Shown here: piece after piece, positions 33,213-42,601 of the stretch
How the letters are laid out: every line of letters starts with the position of its first letter
Position numbering within the stretch: the stretch's first letter is position 1
Assembly (NCBI RefSeq): GCF_947367125.1
Contig: NZ_CANBCQ010000016.1
Coordinates: 1 to 49,906, forward strand
DNA from: an uncultured Lactobacillus sp.
GTDB lineage: Bacteria; Bacillota; Bacilli; Lactobacillales; Lactobacillaceae
DNA length: 49,906 nucleotides
Reading direction: 5' to 3'
The notes under the pieces: model-generated
Seen by the model: the letters and a program-made list of their open reading frames with translations, nothing else
Database searches by the model: none
Told to the model about the DNA's origin: nothing
Program-made: the position numbers and the translations under genes

Positions 33213-34766
33213 ATGGTAGAGAAAATATATACTAATTATTTCATTGAAGATGAAGATTTTGATAAGAACCACTTTCATTACAAAAAATTGCATATTCCTC
33301 AAGGTGTAAAAGCTCAGCCTTTGGCTGTACCACCCGTTCTTGCACCCGATAAGGAGACTGATACCGATGTTTGGTTCACGCTTGAATCTATCGCCGGTGA
33401 AAGCCAAATTTTACCTGGTGTTAAGACTAAAACTTGGGGTTATAATGCGCCTTTATTAGGTAAAACCATGATAATTAGTCGCGGGAAACGAGTTCACGTT
33501 ACTTTAAAAAACAGCTTGCCTGAATTGACCACCTATCACTGGCACGGTATGGAAGTTCCAGGTCCAATTACCGATGGTGGTTGTCACGCTCCAGTTTACC
33601 CTGGTGAAGAAAAGCAAATCGAGTTTACCGTGGATCAACCTGCTGCCTTAACTTGGCTCCATGCCCACCCATGTCCATCTACAGCAGCACAAGTCTGGAT
33701 GGGGTTAGCCATGGGAGTAGTAGTCACTGATAAAAATGAGGCTAAATTACCAATCCCTAAAAAATATGGCGTTGATGAATTTCCAATTATTTTGCAGGAT
33801 CGAACTTTCCACAAGAATAACCAACTCGACTATCGGGCTGATTACGACCCAATGGGCGTATTTGGTGATACACCATTAATCAATGGTATCGTTCGCCCTT
33901 ACATTGATGTCACAACCCAAAAAGTTCGTTTACTCTTTTTAGGCGGCTCCAATCGCCGTGAATGGCGGCTGCATTTCGATAATGATTTAGTCATGACCCA
34001 GATTGCAGGTGATGATTCATTTTTACCACATCCAATCAAAATGACCAAAATTTTAGTTACTCCCGGTGAGCGACTTCAAGTTGTAGTCGACTTCAAGAAT
34101 TATCACGAAGGCGATGTTGTCAATCTTTATACCGATGATTTCAAGTTAATCGAATTCCGCATTCATAATTTTGAACCAGATAATAGCATTATTCCTAATA
34201 CCTTATTTGAACCAGAAATTCCGAAAGTTGACGAAAGCTTACCGGTTCGTAAAATTACGATGGATGACCACAACAAGATCAATGGTAAGCAATTTGCAAT
34301 GCAACGCATCGATATGAAGCAAAAAATTGGACAGGCTGAATATTGGGATGTAACCAATACCAATACTAAAGAGCACGGTATGCTACACCCATTTCATATT
34401 CACGGTACTCACTTTACTGTGGTTTCACGTAACGGCAAAAGACCATTTCCAAACGAAGATGGCTATAAAGACACAATTCCTGTTCGTCCTGGCGAAACTG
34501 TTCGCTTGCGGGTTGAATTCCCACTTCTCGGTGTTTTCATGTATCACTGCCACATTATTGAACATGAGGATGCTGGCATGATGGCCCAAATTGAAATTTT
34601 TGATCCACGACACCCGAAGACTTATAAACTAATGGATATGAAAACCTTAACTGATGCTTTTGCCAAAGAAAGAGGCGTCAAGCCAAAAGACGTTTGGATG
34701 CCAGGAATGGATACTGAAAATTGCGGTATGGACGTTGACAGTAGTTCTGGTGCTAGTCAAAAATAG
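33213..34766 (+). CDS. Multicopper oxidase (CotA/CueO-like)
   Basis: A 517-residue three-cupredoxin oxidase. Copper ligands are all visible: HWHG (109-112), HAH (150-152), HPFHIHG near residue 391 and the HCHIIEHEDAGMM block near 442, which binds the type 1 copper with Cys and axial Met. There is no signal peptide, so it is probably cytoplasmic, like Bacillus CotA rather than exported CueO. The C-terminal MPGMDTENCGMDVD is Met/Asp/Cys-rich and may bind copper. Physiological roles in lactobacilli could include Cu(I), phenol or amine oxidation; not decidable here. A small membrane gene follows 11 bases later. Confidence 0.94.
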   Translation: MVEKIYTNYFIEDEDFDKNHFHYKKLHIPQGVKAQPLAVPPVLAPDKETDTDVWFTLESIAGESQILPGVKTKTWGYNAPLLGKTMIISRGKRVHVTLKNSLPELTTYHWHGMEVPGPITDGGCHAPVYPGEEKQIEFTVDQPAALTWLHAHPCPSTAAQVWMGLAMGVVVTDKNEAKLPIPKKYGVDEFPIILQDRTFHKNNQLDYRADYDPMGVFGDTPLINGIVRPYIDVTTQKVRLLFLGGSNRREWRLHFDNDLVMTQIAGDDSFLPHPIKMTKILVTPGERLQVVVDFKNYHEGDVVNLYTDDFKLIEFRIHNFEPDNSIIPNTLFEPEIPKVDESLPVRKITMDDHNKINGKQFAMQRIDMKQKIGQAEYWDVTNTNTKEHGMLHPFHIHGTHFTVVSRNGKRPFPNEDGYKDTIPVRPGETVRLRVEFPLLGVFMYHCHIIEHEDAGMMAQIEIFDPRHPKTYKLMDMKTLTDAFAKERGVKPKDVWMPGMDTENCGMDVDSSSGASQK

Positions 34767-34777
34767 AGGTGGCAAAA

Positions 34778-34954
34778 ATGTGTTCAGGAATTAATAATTT
34801 ATTTTGGAAAATTGTATGGGTAATTGCTTATGCTATTACCACTTACTTTACCTTTACCGGTAACATCATGCTCGGTATGTACTGGATGGCTGGAACGATG
34901 TTTGCGGAATCCATTGTTTCACTCATTTACTATTTTATTGATCAGCAAAAATAA
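34778..34954 (+). CDS. Small membrane protein linked to the multicopper oxidase
   Basis: A 58-residue protein read from ATG at 34778, with AGAGGTGG six bases upstream; the GTG at 34769 overlaps that site. Two hydrophobic helices are visible (about 9-29 and 34-53), with Cys2 and several Met and aromatic residues between. I recognise no family. The short gap behind the oxidase gene implies co-transcription, perhaps as a copper- or substrate-related membrane partner. Confidence 0.75.
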   Translation: MCSGINNLFWKIVWVIAYAITTYFTFTGNIMLGMYWMAGTMFAESIVSLIYYFIDQQK

Positions 34955-35029
34955 GCATCATTTTTCTTAAAATCTCTCACCTAAATTTCTTCCTAAAATT
35001 ATTTGACATAATTAAAAATAGATGATAAG

Positions 35030-35300
35030 TTATTAACAATAATTAAAAAATCTTGATGAATAGAGTAATTGAATAAGAACTTTATCAGAGAATTGCTGGT
35101 TGGTGAAAAGCAAAAAAGATCGATTCAATGAAGATGGATTCAGAATGATTATGCTGGTGATATTTAGCTAGCATCGGGGTTGCGCTCGTTAACAATGCAA
35201 ACTATTGTTAGATAGTTGTTGAGGCTGGTCATGAGAATAACTAGCAAATTAAAGGTGGTAACACGAAGCACTCGTCCTTTTTAGGATGAGTGCTTTTTTA
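35030..35300 (+). promoter_or_regulatory. T-box leader, predicted methionine specifier
   Basis: The specifier loop strand reads TGAAG-ATG-G between stems TTGAAT/ATTCAA and TGAAT/ATTCA, giving ATG at 35134-35136. CAGAGAA is in the Stem I distal part. The T-box AGGTGGTAACACG is at 35252-35265, and the terminator stem GCACTCGTCC/GGATGAGTGC (35268-35293) ends in T6. It controls the metQ-like gene at 35324, as expected of a methionine-sensing element. Confidence 0.9.
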
Positions 35301-35323
35301 TTTTAATAAAGGCAGGGATAAAT

Positions 35324-36175
35324 ATGCGAAAAAGAAGAAGACGTCACATCATTATTAGTACTATTGTTGGTTTATTAATCATTGTAGCTGGCTACTTTAG
35401 TTTCTTTTGGACACCAAAAAGCAGTGGTCAAACTAAAGTTAGTGTCGGAATTGTTGGTGCCAGCAAAGGTGATATTGCTATTTGGAAGAGCGTTACTAAA
35501 ACTGTTAAAGAAAAATATGGCATCATTTTAACCACTAAAAGCTTTGACGGCTATGATCAACCTGATAAGGCCCTTAAGTCTGGTGATGTTGACCTGAATG
35601 CTTTTCAACACTATGCCTTTCTTAATGCTTGGAACAAAGCAAATCATGGTGGCATTACAGCTATCGGTAAAACTTACATTGCCCCTATTCGTCTATATTC
35701 CAAAAAGTATCATCATCTAAATGAATTACCTGATGGAGCAACAATTGTAGTTCCTAGCGATCCTACTAATGAATCAAGAGCCTTATTTGTCCTTAAAAAT
35801 GCTGGTTTAATTAAATTGAAAAAAGGCAAGGTACTTGTTTCTGTGGCCAATATTACTGCTAATCCTAACCATTTCAAGATTAAAGAAGTCGCTTCAGAAC
35901 AGACCAGCCGCGTCATTGATGATGTTGATGCAGCTGTGGTTAACAACGACTTTGCTGGTCCCGCTCATTTAGGCGATAAGCAAACTATTTTTGTAGAACC
36001 TTTGAATAAGGATTCTGAACAATGGATCAATATTATTTGTGCCCGGACAAAAGACAAAAATAAACAAATTTACCAAGAAGTTGTCAAAGCATATCAAACT
36101 AAGAAAACTAAACAAATTTACAAGCACTACTACGGTAATAAACAAATTGCGGCTTGGGACGTAAAGCTAAAATAA
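35324..36175 (+). CDS. metQ: Methionine-type ABC transporter substrate-binding protein (NlpA/MetQ family)
   Basis: A 283-residue binding protein. The N-terminal RKRRRR and hydrophobic helix (residues 9-29) lead into VSVGIVGASKGDIAIWK. GDVDLNAFQHYAFLNAWN near residue 85, YIAPIRLYS near 115, and the ligand loop PSDPTNESRALFVL near 142 are diagnostic of MetQ. As in the heme-locus binding protein there is no lipobox: the start region has no Cys, so it is probably held by the uncleaved helix. No metN or metP neighbour is present. A Met-reading T-box precedes it, supporting methionine as ligand. Confidence 0.9.
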   Translation: MRKRRRRHIIISTIVGLLIIVAGYFSFFWTPKSSGQTKVSVGIVGASKGDIAIWKSVTKTVKEKYGIILTTKSFDGYDQPDKALKSGDVDLNAFQHYAFLNAWNKANHGGITAIGKTYIAPIRLYSKKYHHLNELPDGATIVVPSDPTNESRALFVLKNAGLIKLKKGKVLVSVANITANPNHFKIKEVASEQTSRVIDDVDAAVVNNDFAGPAHLGDKQTIFVEPLNKDSEQWINIICARTKDKNKQIYQEVVKAYQTKKTKQIYKHYYGNKQIAAWDVKLK

Positions 36176-36177
36176 AA

Positions 36178-36220
36178 AATAAGACGGGAAATTGCAAAAA
36201 TGCAATCTCGTCTTATTTTT
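36178..36220 (+). terminator. Bidirectional terminator
   Basis: AATAAGACG and CGTCTTATT bracket a second stem (ATTGC/GCAAT), with A- and T-runs on either side; serves metQ and the leftward dehydrogenase. Confidence 0.8.
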
Positions 36221-36235
36221 CATAATGAATATTAC

Positions 36236-37147
36236 TTATTTTTTCAATTGCTTCAAGTGTTCTTTGATCTTATCTGCAGCAGCTTGCAACTTCTCTCTTT
36301 CTTCAGAAGTAAGCTTCAATTCGATCTCTTCTTCAACACCGTCACGGCCAATAATAGCTGGATAACCAATATAAGTCTTGTATTCAGGATTATAAACTGA
36401 AACTGGGCAATATAAATGGGCATCGCTAAAGACTGCTTGAACTAAGCGGATAGCACAGGTAGCAATAGCGTAGCTAGTATAGCCTTTTCCATTAGCCACA
36501 ATGAAGGAATTCTTATTTGATTGTTCACTAATTTTTTCTTGTTCTTCGTCACCAAACAATTGGAAAGCAATCTTGTTGTTAACTCTAACAGTTGACCATG
36601 CAGTAAATTGTGAAGAACCATGTTCACCTAAAACGAAGCCTTCCACATTACGTGGATCTTGGCCAAGTTTTTCACCAATTATTCTTTGAACTCTTGCAGT
36701 ATCAAGGAAAGTACCAGTACCAAAGACGCGATTCTTCTTTAAACCAGAAGTTTCTTGCAAAATTTGGGTAATTGCATCACATGGATTAGAAATATTGATT
36801 AAAACGCCATGGAAACCTGATTCTTTAATATCGGCTCCGACTTCTTTGGCATTTCTAGCATTTAATTCAAATTCACCAAAACGATCGCCTGTCTTAACTG
36901 AAGCGGCAATATCACCAAAAGCAGTGATAATGATGTCCGCATCTTCTAAGCCGTCCCAATCTTGCTTTCGTACATTGACATAGCTATCATTTCTAGCCAA
37001 AGTATCATGCAAATCATTGTATTCAGCATTTACTTTAGCTTCATTTTTATCAATTAAAATTAGTTCATCAACCATGCTGTGGGTAAATAAAGTATATGCA
37101 ACAGTTGCTCCAACATGACCTAAACCGATAATACCTACTGTTCTCAT
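36236..37147 (-). CDS. L-2-hydroxyisocaproate/lactate dehydrogenase family protein
   Basis: A 303-residue NAD-dependent 2-hydroxyacid dehydrogenase. GLGHVGATV (residues 8-16) is the Rossmann loop. ITAFGDIAASVKTGDRFGEF resembles the loop of L-2-hydroxyisocaproate dehydrogenase rather than of lactate dehydrogenase, as does SNPCDAITQILQ. The active-site His is in VLGEHGSSQFTAWS near residue 180. Such enzymes reduce branched-chain 2-keto acids and regenerate NAD. The start is the ATG at 37145-37147, with GAAAGGA upstream. A greA terminator lies within its leader. Confidence 0.92.
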   Translation of the reverse strand: MRTVGIIGLGHVGATVAYTLFTHSMVDELILIDKNEAKVNAEYNDLHDTLARNDSYVNVRKQDWDGLEDADIIITAFGDIAASVKTGDRFGEFELNARNAKEVGADIKESGFHGVLINISNPCDAITQILQETSGLKKNRVFGTGTFLDTARVQRIIGEKLGQDPRNVEGFVLGEHGSSQFTAWSTVRVNNKIAFQLFGDEEQEKISEQSNKNSFIVANGKGYTSYAIATCAIRLVQAVFSDAHLYCPVSVYNPEYKTYIGYPAIIGRDGVEEEIELKLTSEEREKLQAAADKIKEHLKQLKK

Positions 37148-37167
37148 ACAAAATCCTTTCAAAACGC

Positions 37168-37204
37168 AAAAAGGAAGATAGTTACTAACTACCTCCCCTT
37201 TTTA
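37168..37204 (-). terminator. Terminator of greA
   Basis: On the minus strand GGGGAGGTAGTTA and TAACTATCTTCC pair imperfectly and are followed by TTTTT. It lies between the greA stop and the dehydrogenase start. Confidence 0.7.
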
Positions 37205-37207
37205 TTA

Positions 37208-37684
37208 TTAAGCTTCAACCTCGTTAATTACAACGTCAAACTTGCCACCAGGAGTGGTAATTGATACGGTTTCACCCTTCTTTTTACCCAATAAAGCTTG
37301 AGCAATTGGTGAATCATTAGAAATTTTACCGTTCAATGGATCTGATTCATCACTACCTACAATAGTATAGGTTTCAGGATCATCAGTACCAACTTCAGTA
37401 TAGGTAACAGTTTTACCAACTGAAACTTCATTTGGATCAACACTGTCAGCATCAACAACTTGCGCATACTTAAGCATTTCTTCAACTTGCGCAATTCTGT
37501 CTTCCAAGTGACTCTGTTCGTCCTTAGCTGCGTCATATTCGGAGTTTTCAGACAAGTCACCGAATGAACGCGCAACCTTAATACGTTCAATAACTTCTGG
37601 ACGCTTAACTAATTTTAAGTTCTTTAATTCTGCTTGAAGTTTTTCTTTACCTTCAGCAGTCATTGGATAAGATTTTTCAGGCAT
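37208..37684 (-). CDS. greA: Transcription elongation factor GreA
   Basis: A 158-residue factor that rescues backtracked RNA polymerase by stimulating transcript cleavage. The N-terminal coiled coil holds the acidic tip [15 protein letters not shown] near residues 43-57, whose Asp and Glu reach into the polymerase. The C-terminal FKBP-like domain has [31 protein letters not shown] strong promoter and a GAGGAG site precede it. It is a single-gene unit directly downstream of pheT. Confidence 0.96.
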   Translation of the reverse strand: MPEKSYPMTAEGKEKLQAELKNLKLVKRPEVIERIKVARSFGDLSENSEYDAAKDEQSHLEDRIAQVEEMLKYAQVVDADSVDPNEVSVGKTVTYTEVGTDDPETYTIVGSDESDPLNGKISNDSPIAQALLGKKKGETVSITTPGGKFDVVINEVEA

Positions 37685-37730
37685 ATTTTTAACTCCTCAG
37701 AAATTAATTTTCTTTATCTTGCACTGATCA

Positions 37731-37759
37731 ATAATATTAATTTACGTCAATAATGTCAA
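37731..37759 (-). promoter_or_regulatory. Promoter of greA
   Basis: On the minus strand TTGACA (37754-37759) and TATTAT (37731-37736) are 17 bases apart, in the gap between pheT and greA. Confidence 0.7.
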
Positions 37760-37762
37760 CCT

Positions 37763-40183
37763 TTAACGGACTTTAATGGCAAGATCATTTTCAAGAGCAG
37801 CAACAACCTTGTCCATGGCGTTATTAACAACATCATCAGTCAAAGTATCTTTTCTATTCAAGAAGGTCAAGTTGTAAGAAATACTCTTCTTGCCAGCTAC
37901 AATGTGACTGCCTTCGTAAACATCAATTACTTTAAGATCAACTAAGTATTTACCAGCATTAGATTCAATGACATTCTCAATTTCTTGGTTAGTAACTGGC
38001 TTATCAACTAAAAGTGACAAGTCACGTTGAATTGCTGGGAACTTAGGTGCTGGAACGGCAGTTACACCCTTAGTTAACATTGGAATAATTATATCCAAAT
38101 CAATTTCGTAACCGTAAAGTTCACTGCCGCGAAGTGCCTTATCAGAAAGAGTTACTGCATGAGCAACCATTCCGATCATCCCAACATATTGCTTATCAAT
38201 ATAAATACCGGCAGTTCTAGTTGGGTGCATCCCTTGAATACCTTCAGCCTTGTAGACTACCTTATCAAGATCAATGCCAATTGCAGCAAACAAGTTAGTT
38301 AATTGACCCTTAACAAAGTAGAAATCAACTTTTTGGGTTAAATGTTGCCAGTTTTCCGCAAAAGTATTGCCTGAATAAAGAGCAGCCAAGTGTTCATGTT
38401 CATTGAATGTGCCACCTTCATGGTCATAAGTGCGGCCTTGTTCAAACAATGCTAATTGAGTTTGTTTTCTAGCAAAGTTGTAGCTAGCTGCATCAACCAA
38501 ACCAGTCATCAAGTTCTCCCGCATTGCAGAACGGCTTGAGTTAAGTGGAGATTGAACTTCAACTAAATCTTTAGGATCTTTAGTGTAACGAGTTGCCTTT
38601 TCAGGTGAAGTCAATGAGTAAGAAATAGCTTCCATCAAGCCTTGTCCTTCAACGATTGCCTTCATCCGGCGCATCATTTCTTCTTTTTCTGAGTAGCCAC
38701 CGTGAGTTTCTGGCAAAACAGGTTGAGTAGATTCAAGATTGTCATAGCCGTACAAACGACCAACTTCTTCAACCAAGTCAGCTGGAATTGAGATATCCCA
38801 TCTTCTATTTGGTACATGAACAGCTAAGTTGTCACCATCTACATCGACCTTGAAGCAGAGACGATCAAAGATCTTCACAATTTCATCAACTGATAATTTT
38901 GTACCTAAAACTTTATTAATATATGAAGCAGTAGTCTTAACCACAACTGGTTCACGTTTTTGATCAGTTGCCTTGAGAATGCCTTCATCAACCGTAGCGT
39001 TAGCATCATTTCTAAGCAGAAGGGCAGCCATATTGATTGCCTTTTCAGTCGCATCCCAGTTAACACCCTTTTCGTAGCGGCTGGATGCTTCAGTACGGTT
39101 AGCGTGACGAAGAGCTGCTTTTCTTACAAGCGCTGGATCAAAAATGGCAGATTCAAGAATGACATCAGTAGTTTCTGAAGTAATTTCTGAGTTAAGACCA
39201 CCCATTACACCAGCCATCATCACTGGCTTTTCACCATCAGTAATGATGATGTCATTTGGATCAAGCTCGACTTCTTTTTCATTAAGCAAAGTCAACTTTT
39301 CACCCTTATTAGCAAGTCTTACTTCAAACTTGCCGTTTGCAAAAGTCTTAGCATCGTAAGCGTGCATTGGTTGACCAGTCAACAACATTACATAGTTAGT
39401 TACATCAACTACGTTGTTAATTGGACGAATACCTGCATTCCATAAACGACGTTGGAGCCAAAGTGGTGAATCTTGAATCTTAACATTTTCAAGCTTTCTT
39501 AAGTAAAACTTAGGTGCGAGCTTTTCATCAATCTTAGCATCAAGTGAGTCAGTCCAAGCAGGACCATCTTCTTTTAAAACCACCTTTTCTTCAACCTTTG
39601 GCTTTTGGTCAATAATTGCGCCAACTTCATAAGCTGCGCCTTCCATACCCAAAGTATCAGCACGATTAGGTGTAATATCAAAGTTTAAGATATAGTCATC
39701 CATGCCAAGTGCTTCATAAATATCTTGACCTGGCTTAACTTCCGCATCCTCTGAGAAGACATAAATACCATCCGCATATTTCTCTGGCACAACGCTGTCG
39801 CTGAAACCAATTTCTTGTAAGCCACAGATCATGCCGTAGCTTTCCATGCCGCGGATCTTACCCTTCTTGATCTTTTCATTGCCAGCAATGCGAGCACCAT
39901 GAAGAGCAACAATCACATCTTCGCCTGCAGCAACATTAGGTGCACCACAAACAATTTGTAAAGGTTCATCTTCGCCGACATCAACGTGAGTTAAATGTAA
40001 GTGAGTACCTTCAACGCCTTCACAATCAAGGACATGACCGACAACTAATTTCTTTAAGCCATCCATTGGGTGAATACGGTCAGGAATTTCAACCCCGCTA
40101 CGAGTAATTTCTTCTGCTAATTCGTATGGATCTTGACCATCTAAATCAAGAAAATCTTTTAACCAGTTATATGAAACTAACAT
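37763..40183 (-). CDS. pheT: Phenylalanine-tRNA ligase beta subunit
   Basis: The 806-residue beta subunit of the alpha2-beta2 synthetase. The N-terminus (about 1-40) is MLVSYNWLKDFLDL, the EMAP/OB-fold tRNA-binding domain follows (about 40-155: QIVCGAPNVAAGEDVIVA), the B3/B4 editing domain has NNVVDVTNYVMLLTGQPMHAYD near residue 245, B5 follows, and the C-terminal anticodon-binding domain ends in DVYEGSHIVAGKKSISYNLTF. It follows pheS by 3 bases, so the two are translationally coupled. Confidence 0.97.
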   Translation of the reverse strand: MLVSYNWLKDFLDLDGQDPYELAEEITRSGVEIPDRIHPMDGLKKLVVGHVLDCEGVEGTHLHLTHVDVGEDEPLQIVCGAPNVAAGEDVIVALHGARIAGNEKIKKGKIRGMESYGMICGLQEIGFSDSVVPEKYADGIYVFSEDAEVKPGQDIYEALGMDDYILNFDITPNRADTLGMEGAAYEVGAIIDQKPKVEEKVVLKEDGPAWTDSLDAKIDEKLAPKFYLRKLENVKIQDSPLWLQRRLWNAGIRPINNVVDVTNYVMLLTGQPMHAYDAKTFANGKFEVRLANKGEKLTLLNEKEVELDPNDIIITDGEKPVMMAGVMGGLNSEITSETTDVILESAIFDPALVRKAALRHANRTEASSRYEKGVNWDATEKAINMAALLLRNDANATVDEGILKATDQKREPVVVKTTASYINKVLGTKLSVDEIVKIFDRLCFKVDVDGDNLAVHVPNRRWDISIPADLVEEVGRLYGYDNLESTQPVLPETHGGYSEKEEMMRRMKAIVEGQGLMEAISYSLTSPEKATRYTKDPKDLVEVQSPLNSSRSAMRENLMTGLVDAASYNFARKQTQLALFEQGRTYDHEGGTFNEHEHLAALYSGNTFAENWQHLTQKVDFYFVKGQLTNLFAAIGIDLDKVVYKAEGIQGMHPTRTAGIYIDKQYVGMIGMVAHAVTLSDKALRGSELYGYEIDLDIIIPMLTKGVTAVPAPKFPAIQRDLSLLVDKPVTNQEIENVIESNAGKYLVDLKVIDVYEGSHIVAGKKSISYNLTFLNRKDTLTDDVVNNAMDKVVAALENDLAIKVR

Positions 40184-40186
40184 CTA

Positions 40187-41236
40187 TTATCTTTCCTCCT
40201 TACGGAATTGTTCTAAGAAACGTACGTCATTGGTGTAGAAGTCACGAATATCATCGATACCGTATTTCAAAATAGCGAAACGATCAAGACCAACACCGAA
40301 GGCAAAACCACCATAAACAGTTGAATCAATGCCAGCATTTTCCAAAACATTAGGGTGAACCATTCCGGCACCTAAAACTTCGATCCAGCCAGTGTACTTA
40401 CAAATTGGGCAGCCCTTACCATCACAGTTAAAGCATGAAACGTCCATTTCAACTGATGGCTCAGTAAATGGAAAGTAGCTTGGACGCAAACGAGTTTCAC
40501 GATCTTGACCAAAGACATGCTTAGAAATCATTTCCAAGGTACCCTTTAAGTCACTCATCGTGATGTTCTTATCTACTACTAAACCTTCCATTTGCATGAA
40601 TTGGTGTGAGTGAGTAGCATCATCATCATCACGACGGTATACCTTACCTGGACCAACCATCTTAAGTGGACCCTTTGAGAAGTCATGCTTTTCTAAAACT
40701 CTGGCTTGGTCACCTGAAGTTTGGGTTCTAAGCAAGTCTTCACTATCAATATAGAAAGTAGCTTGCATGTCACGAGCTGGGTGATCCTTAGGGATGTTCA
40801 TCATTTCAAAACAGTAGTGATCGGTTTCAATTTCTGGACCTTGCACTACCCGGTATCCCATGCCGATGAAGTAGCTTTCAAGATCATCCAAGATGATGTT
40901 GATTGGGTGCTTAGAACCAAGGTGTGCTTCACGTCCTGGCAAAGTAACATCAATTTTTTCATCTTCAAGCTTCTTAGCCAAAACAGCCTTGACAATCTTT
41001 TCCTTAGCTTCGTCTAATTGAGCATTGAACAGGTCACGTAATTCGTTAACCTTTTGTCCAACTTCACGTCTGTTTTCTGGTGCAACTTCGCGCATTGAGT
41101 GCAAAATCTTAGTTAATTCACCTTTACGACCAACAAGTTCAACTCTAACATCGTTTAAAGTCTTTTCATCTTTAGCCTTGTTGATTTGGTTAAGCCCTTC
41201 TTCGTGGAGCTCTTTTAACTTATCAAATAAGTCCAT
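40187..41236 (-). CDS. pheS: Phenylalanine-tRNA ligase alpha subunit
   Basis: A 349-residue catalytic subunit that charges tRNA-Phe. An N-terminal coiled coil (about 1-90) is followed by the class II core: motif 1 region [16 protein letters not shown] near residue 118, [12 protein letters not shown] near 155, motif 2 [22 protein letters not shown] near 205, and motif 3 [18 protein letters not shown] near 310. A Cys4 zinc-like cluster [12 protein letters not shown] is near residue 270. The start is the ATG at 41234-41236 with AAAGGAAAG upstream. It leads the pheST operon under a T-box. Confidence 0.97.
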   Translation of the reverse strand: MDLFDKLKELHEEGLNQINKAKDEKTLNDVRVELVGRKGELTKILHSMREVAPENRREVGQKVNELRDLFNAQLDEAKEKIVKAVLAKKLEDEKIDVTLPGREAHLGSKHPINIILDDLESYFIGMGYRVVQGPEIETDHYCFEMMNIPKDHPARDMQATFYIDSEDLLRTQTSGDQARVLEKHDFSKGPLKMVGPGKVYRRDDDDATHSHQFMQMEGLVVDKNITMSDLKGTLEMISKHVFGQDRETRLRPSYFPFTEPSVEMDVSCFNCDGKGCPICKYTGWIEVLGAGMVHPNVLENAGIDSTVYGGFAFGVGLDRFAILKYGIDDIRDFYTNDVRFLEQFRKEER

Positions 41237-41254
41237 TAAATCTTTCCTTTCAAA

Positions 41255-41482
41255 ACAAAAAAAGCTCCGCCCCCTCAATAGGGACGAAGCGTCGCGGTAC
41301 CACCCTAGTTTGGACGCAATACGCCCACACTTAAGTTTTCGTTAACGGTGAAATACCGGAATTGATTAGATCCTACTCCCAAGATGAAATTCACAGCGTT
41401 CTTTCTATCTTCTCTTGCAGCTTTTGAAAGAAGACTCTCTGTTCAGAAAAAATATCTGCTACTAGTCTTGATCTCAGTAATT
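41255..41482 (-). promoter_or_regulatory. T-box leader of pheST, phenylalanine specifier
   Basis: On the minus strand the specifier strand reads GAAT-TTC-A before the lower helix, with TTC being the complement of 41386-41388. The T-box AGGGTGGTACCGCGAC (41292-41306) and a terminator (41261-41290) with T7 follow. The AACAGAGAGT motif is present in Stem I. Matching of codon and gene product calibrates the specifier reading of the other three leaders. Confidence 0.95.
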
Positions 41483-41549
41483 AATTAATATGATATTTCT
41501 TTTACCTGTTTCTTGCAAGTTTTTTTGTTTTATTCAATTCTTGATTGTT

Positions 41550-41577
41550 TTGACTTATGCGAAAAATAAAGTATCAT
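41550..41577 (+). promoter_or_regulatory. Promoter overlapping an apparent upstream start
   Basis: TTGACT at 41550-41555 and TATCAT at 41572-41577 are 16 bases apart. The start of transcription would fall near 41584, three bases before the ATG at 41587 and after the ATG at 41557, so the mRNA is predicted to be leaderless or nearly so. Confidence 0.5.
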
Positions 41578-41586
41578 TTAATAATT

Positions 41587-42072
41587 ATGAATACTCAAGA
41601 ACTTAACTTACTCAATTGGATGAAAAAGCATACTCAAGATTATTATGTAACTATCGGTAATGATGGCTACATGACTGATAACGAATTTGATGTTTACTTT
41701 CAAACACGTTGGTTACCCAAATACATTGATAGTATCACTTTTATTAGTATGATTTTAATTAGTATTTATGATAGTAAAATTTTTTATTTTACTGAAAATG
41801 AGGCTGATAAATACCAAAAATATACTGATAAAAACATCAGAAGTCTAGGTCCTGATAAAATTGATGAAATTATTAACCATGTACTAAACAGAGGGGATGC
41901 TGAACTAAATATTTTATTCACTGATAGTAATAATTATCAATTTTTACTAAGCATTCGCGGGTACATGAATAACGTTGACTTTTACAATATGATACCTGAA
42001 CAAAAAGACTATGTAGAAAAGCTTGTAAATAAAGAAGGACTATCATTATTACCTGACAAAGAGCTGAAATAA
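41587..42072 (+). CDS. Hypothetical protein between pheS and the biosynthetic cluster
   Basis: A 161-residue soluble acidic protein, not recognised. It begins MNTQELNLLNWMKKH and contains NNYQFLLSIRGYMNNVDFYNMIPEQ. It has no signal peptide or membrane helix. The ATG at 41557 is in frame but sits within the likely promoter, so I use 41587; no ribosome binding site is seen. It is the last rightward gene before the cluster and might be a native border gene. The flanking 42073-42601 is empty apart from one fragment and a hairpin. Confidence 0.6.
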   Translation: MNTQELNLLNWMKKHTQDYYVTIGNDGYMTDNEFDVYFQTRWLPKYIDSITFISMILISIYDSKIFYFTENEADKYQKYTDKNIRSLGPDKIDEIINHVLNRGDAELNILFTDSNNYQFLLSIRGYMNNVDFYNMIPEQKDYVEKLVNKEGLSLLPDKELK

Positions 42073-42290
42073 AATAAATAAGACGACAAATCACATTTTG
42101 AATGCTTTAGCTTTTTATGTCAAACCTATACTAAATTAATTTCTTTTGGTCTCCATCAACCATGAAAGTATCTTTGCATTATTTGATTTGACAATGTTGA
42201 CTAAAGTATCATCTATCTGTTGTTTTTTACATAAAAGTCGCTGCTAAAGTTCCCCAATATTCTCTGTATTAAACATTTTTATCTGTTATA

Positions 42291-42426
42291 TCATATATTT
42301 ACATTATGATACTTATGGCCATAAGCCACATACTTTAGCCATTCCTCGACAGATACCATTTTTTGGTTTCGACATAATTCGGTTAAAAAAGATGTATTGT
42401 GATCTCTTCTATAATATACTAACAAC
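42291..42426 (-). pseudogene. Unrecognised coding fragment
   Basis: On the minus strand a frame of about 45 codons includes FLTELCRNQKMVSVEEWL and YVAYGHKYHNVNI and ends in TGA at 42291-42293. Its composition is protein-like, but it has no start codon or binding site, and upstream stops close it. It might derive from a DNA-binding or phage-related gene; I do not recognise a family. The surrounding sequence between 42073 and 42510 shows nothing else. Confidence 0.3.
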
Positions 42427-42513
42427 TAAACTTAATTTTTTACGTATATAATCTAATAAACTATTTGTCTACGTGATGATAGTACTCCATTATTATTTTA
42501 ATTTGTTGTTAAA

Positions 42514-42553
42514 AACTCTTTAGTGAGACTTTAAAAAGTTCAACTAAAGAGTT
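42514..42553 (+). promoter_or_regulatory. Long inverted repeat in the leader of the AT-ACP operon
   Basis: AACTCTTTAGT at 42514-42524 and ACTAAAGAGTT at 42543-42553 form a perfect 11-bp stem. A second short pair, ACTTT/AAAGT, lies inside. There is no T-run, so it is not a terminator. It sits about 50 bases before the first gene and could be an operator or mRNA structure. Confidence 0.5.
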
Positions 42554-42601
42554 ACTATCATATTAAGATTAATATTCCAATATGTTAAGAGGACAGCAAT
42601 A

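Noticed and set aside
42514-42553. Terminator before the AT gene
   Set aside because: The stem is followed by ACTATCATA rather than a T-run.
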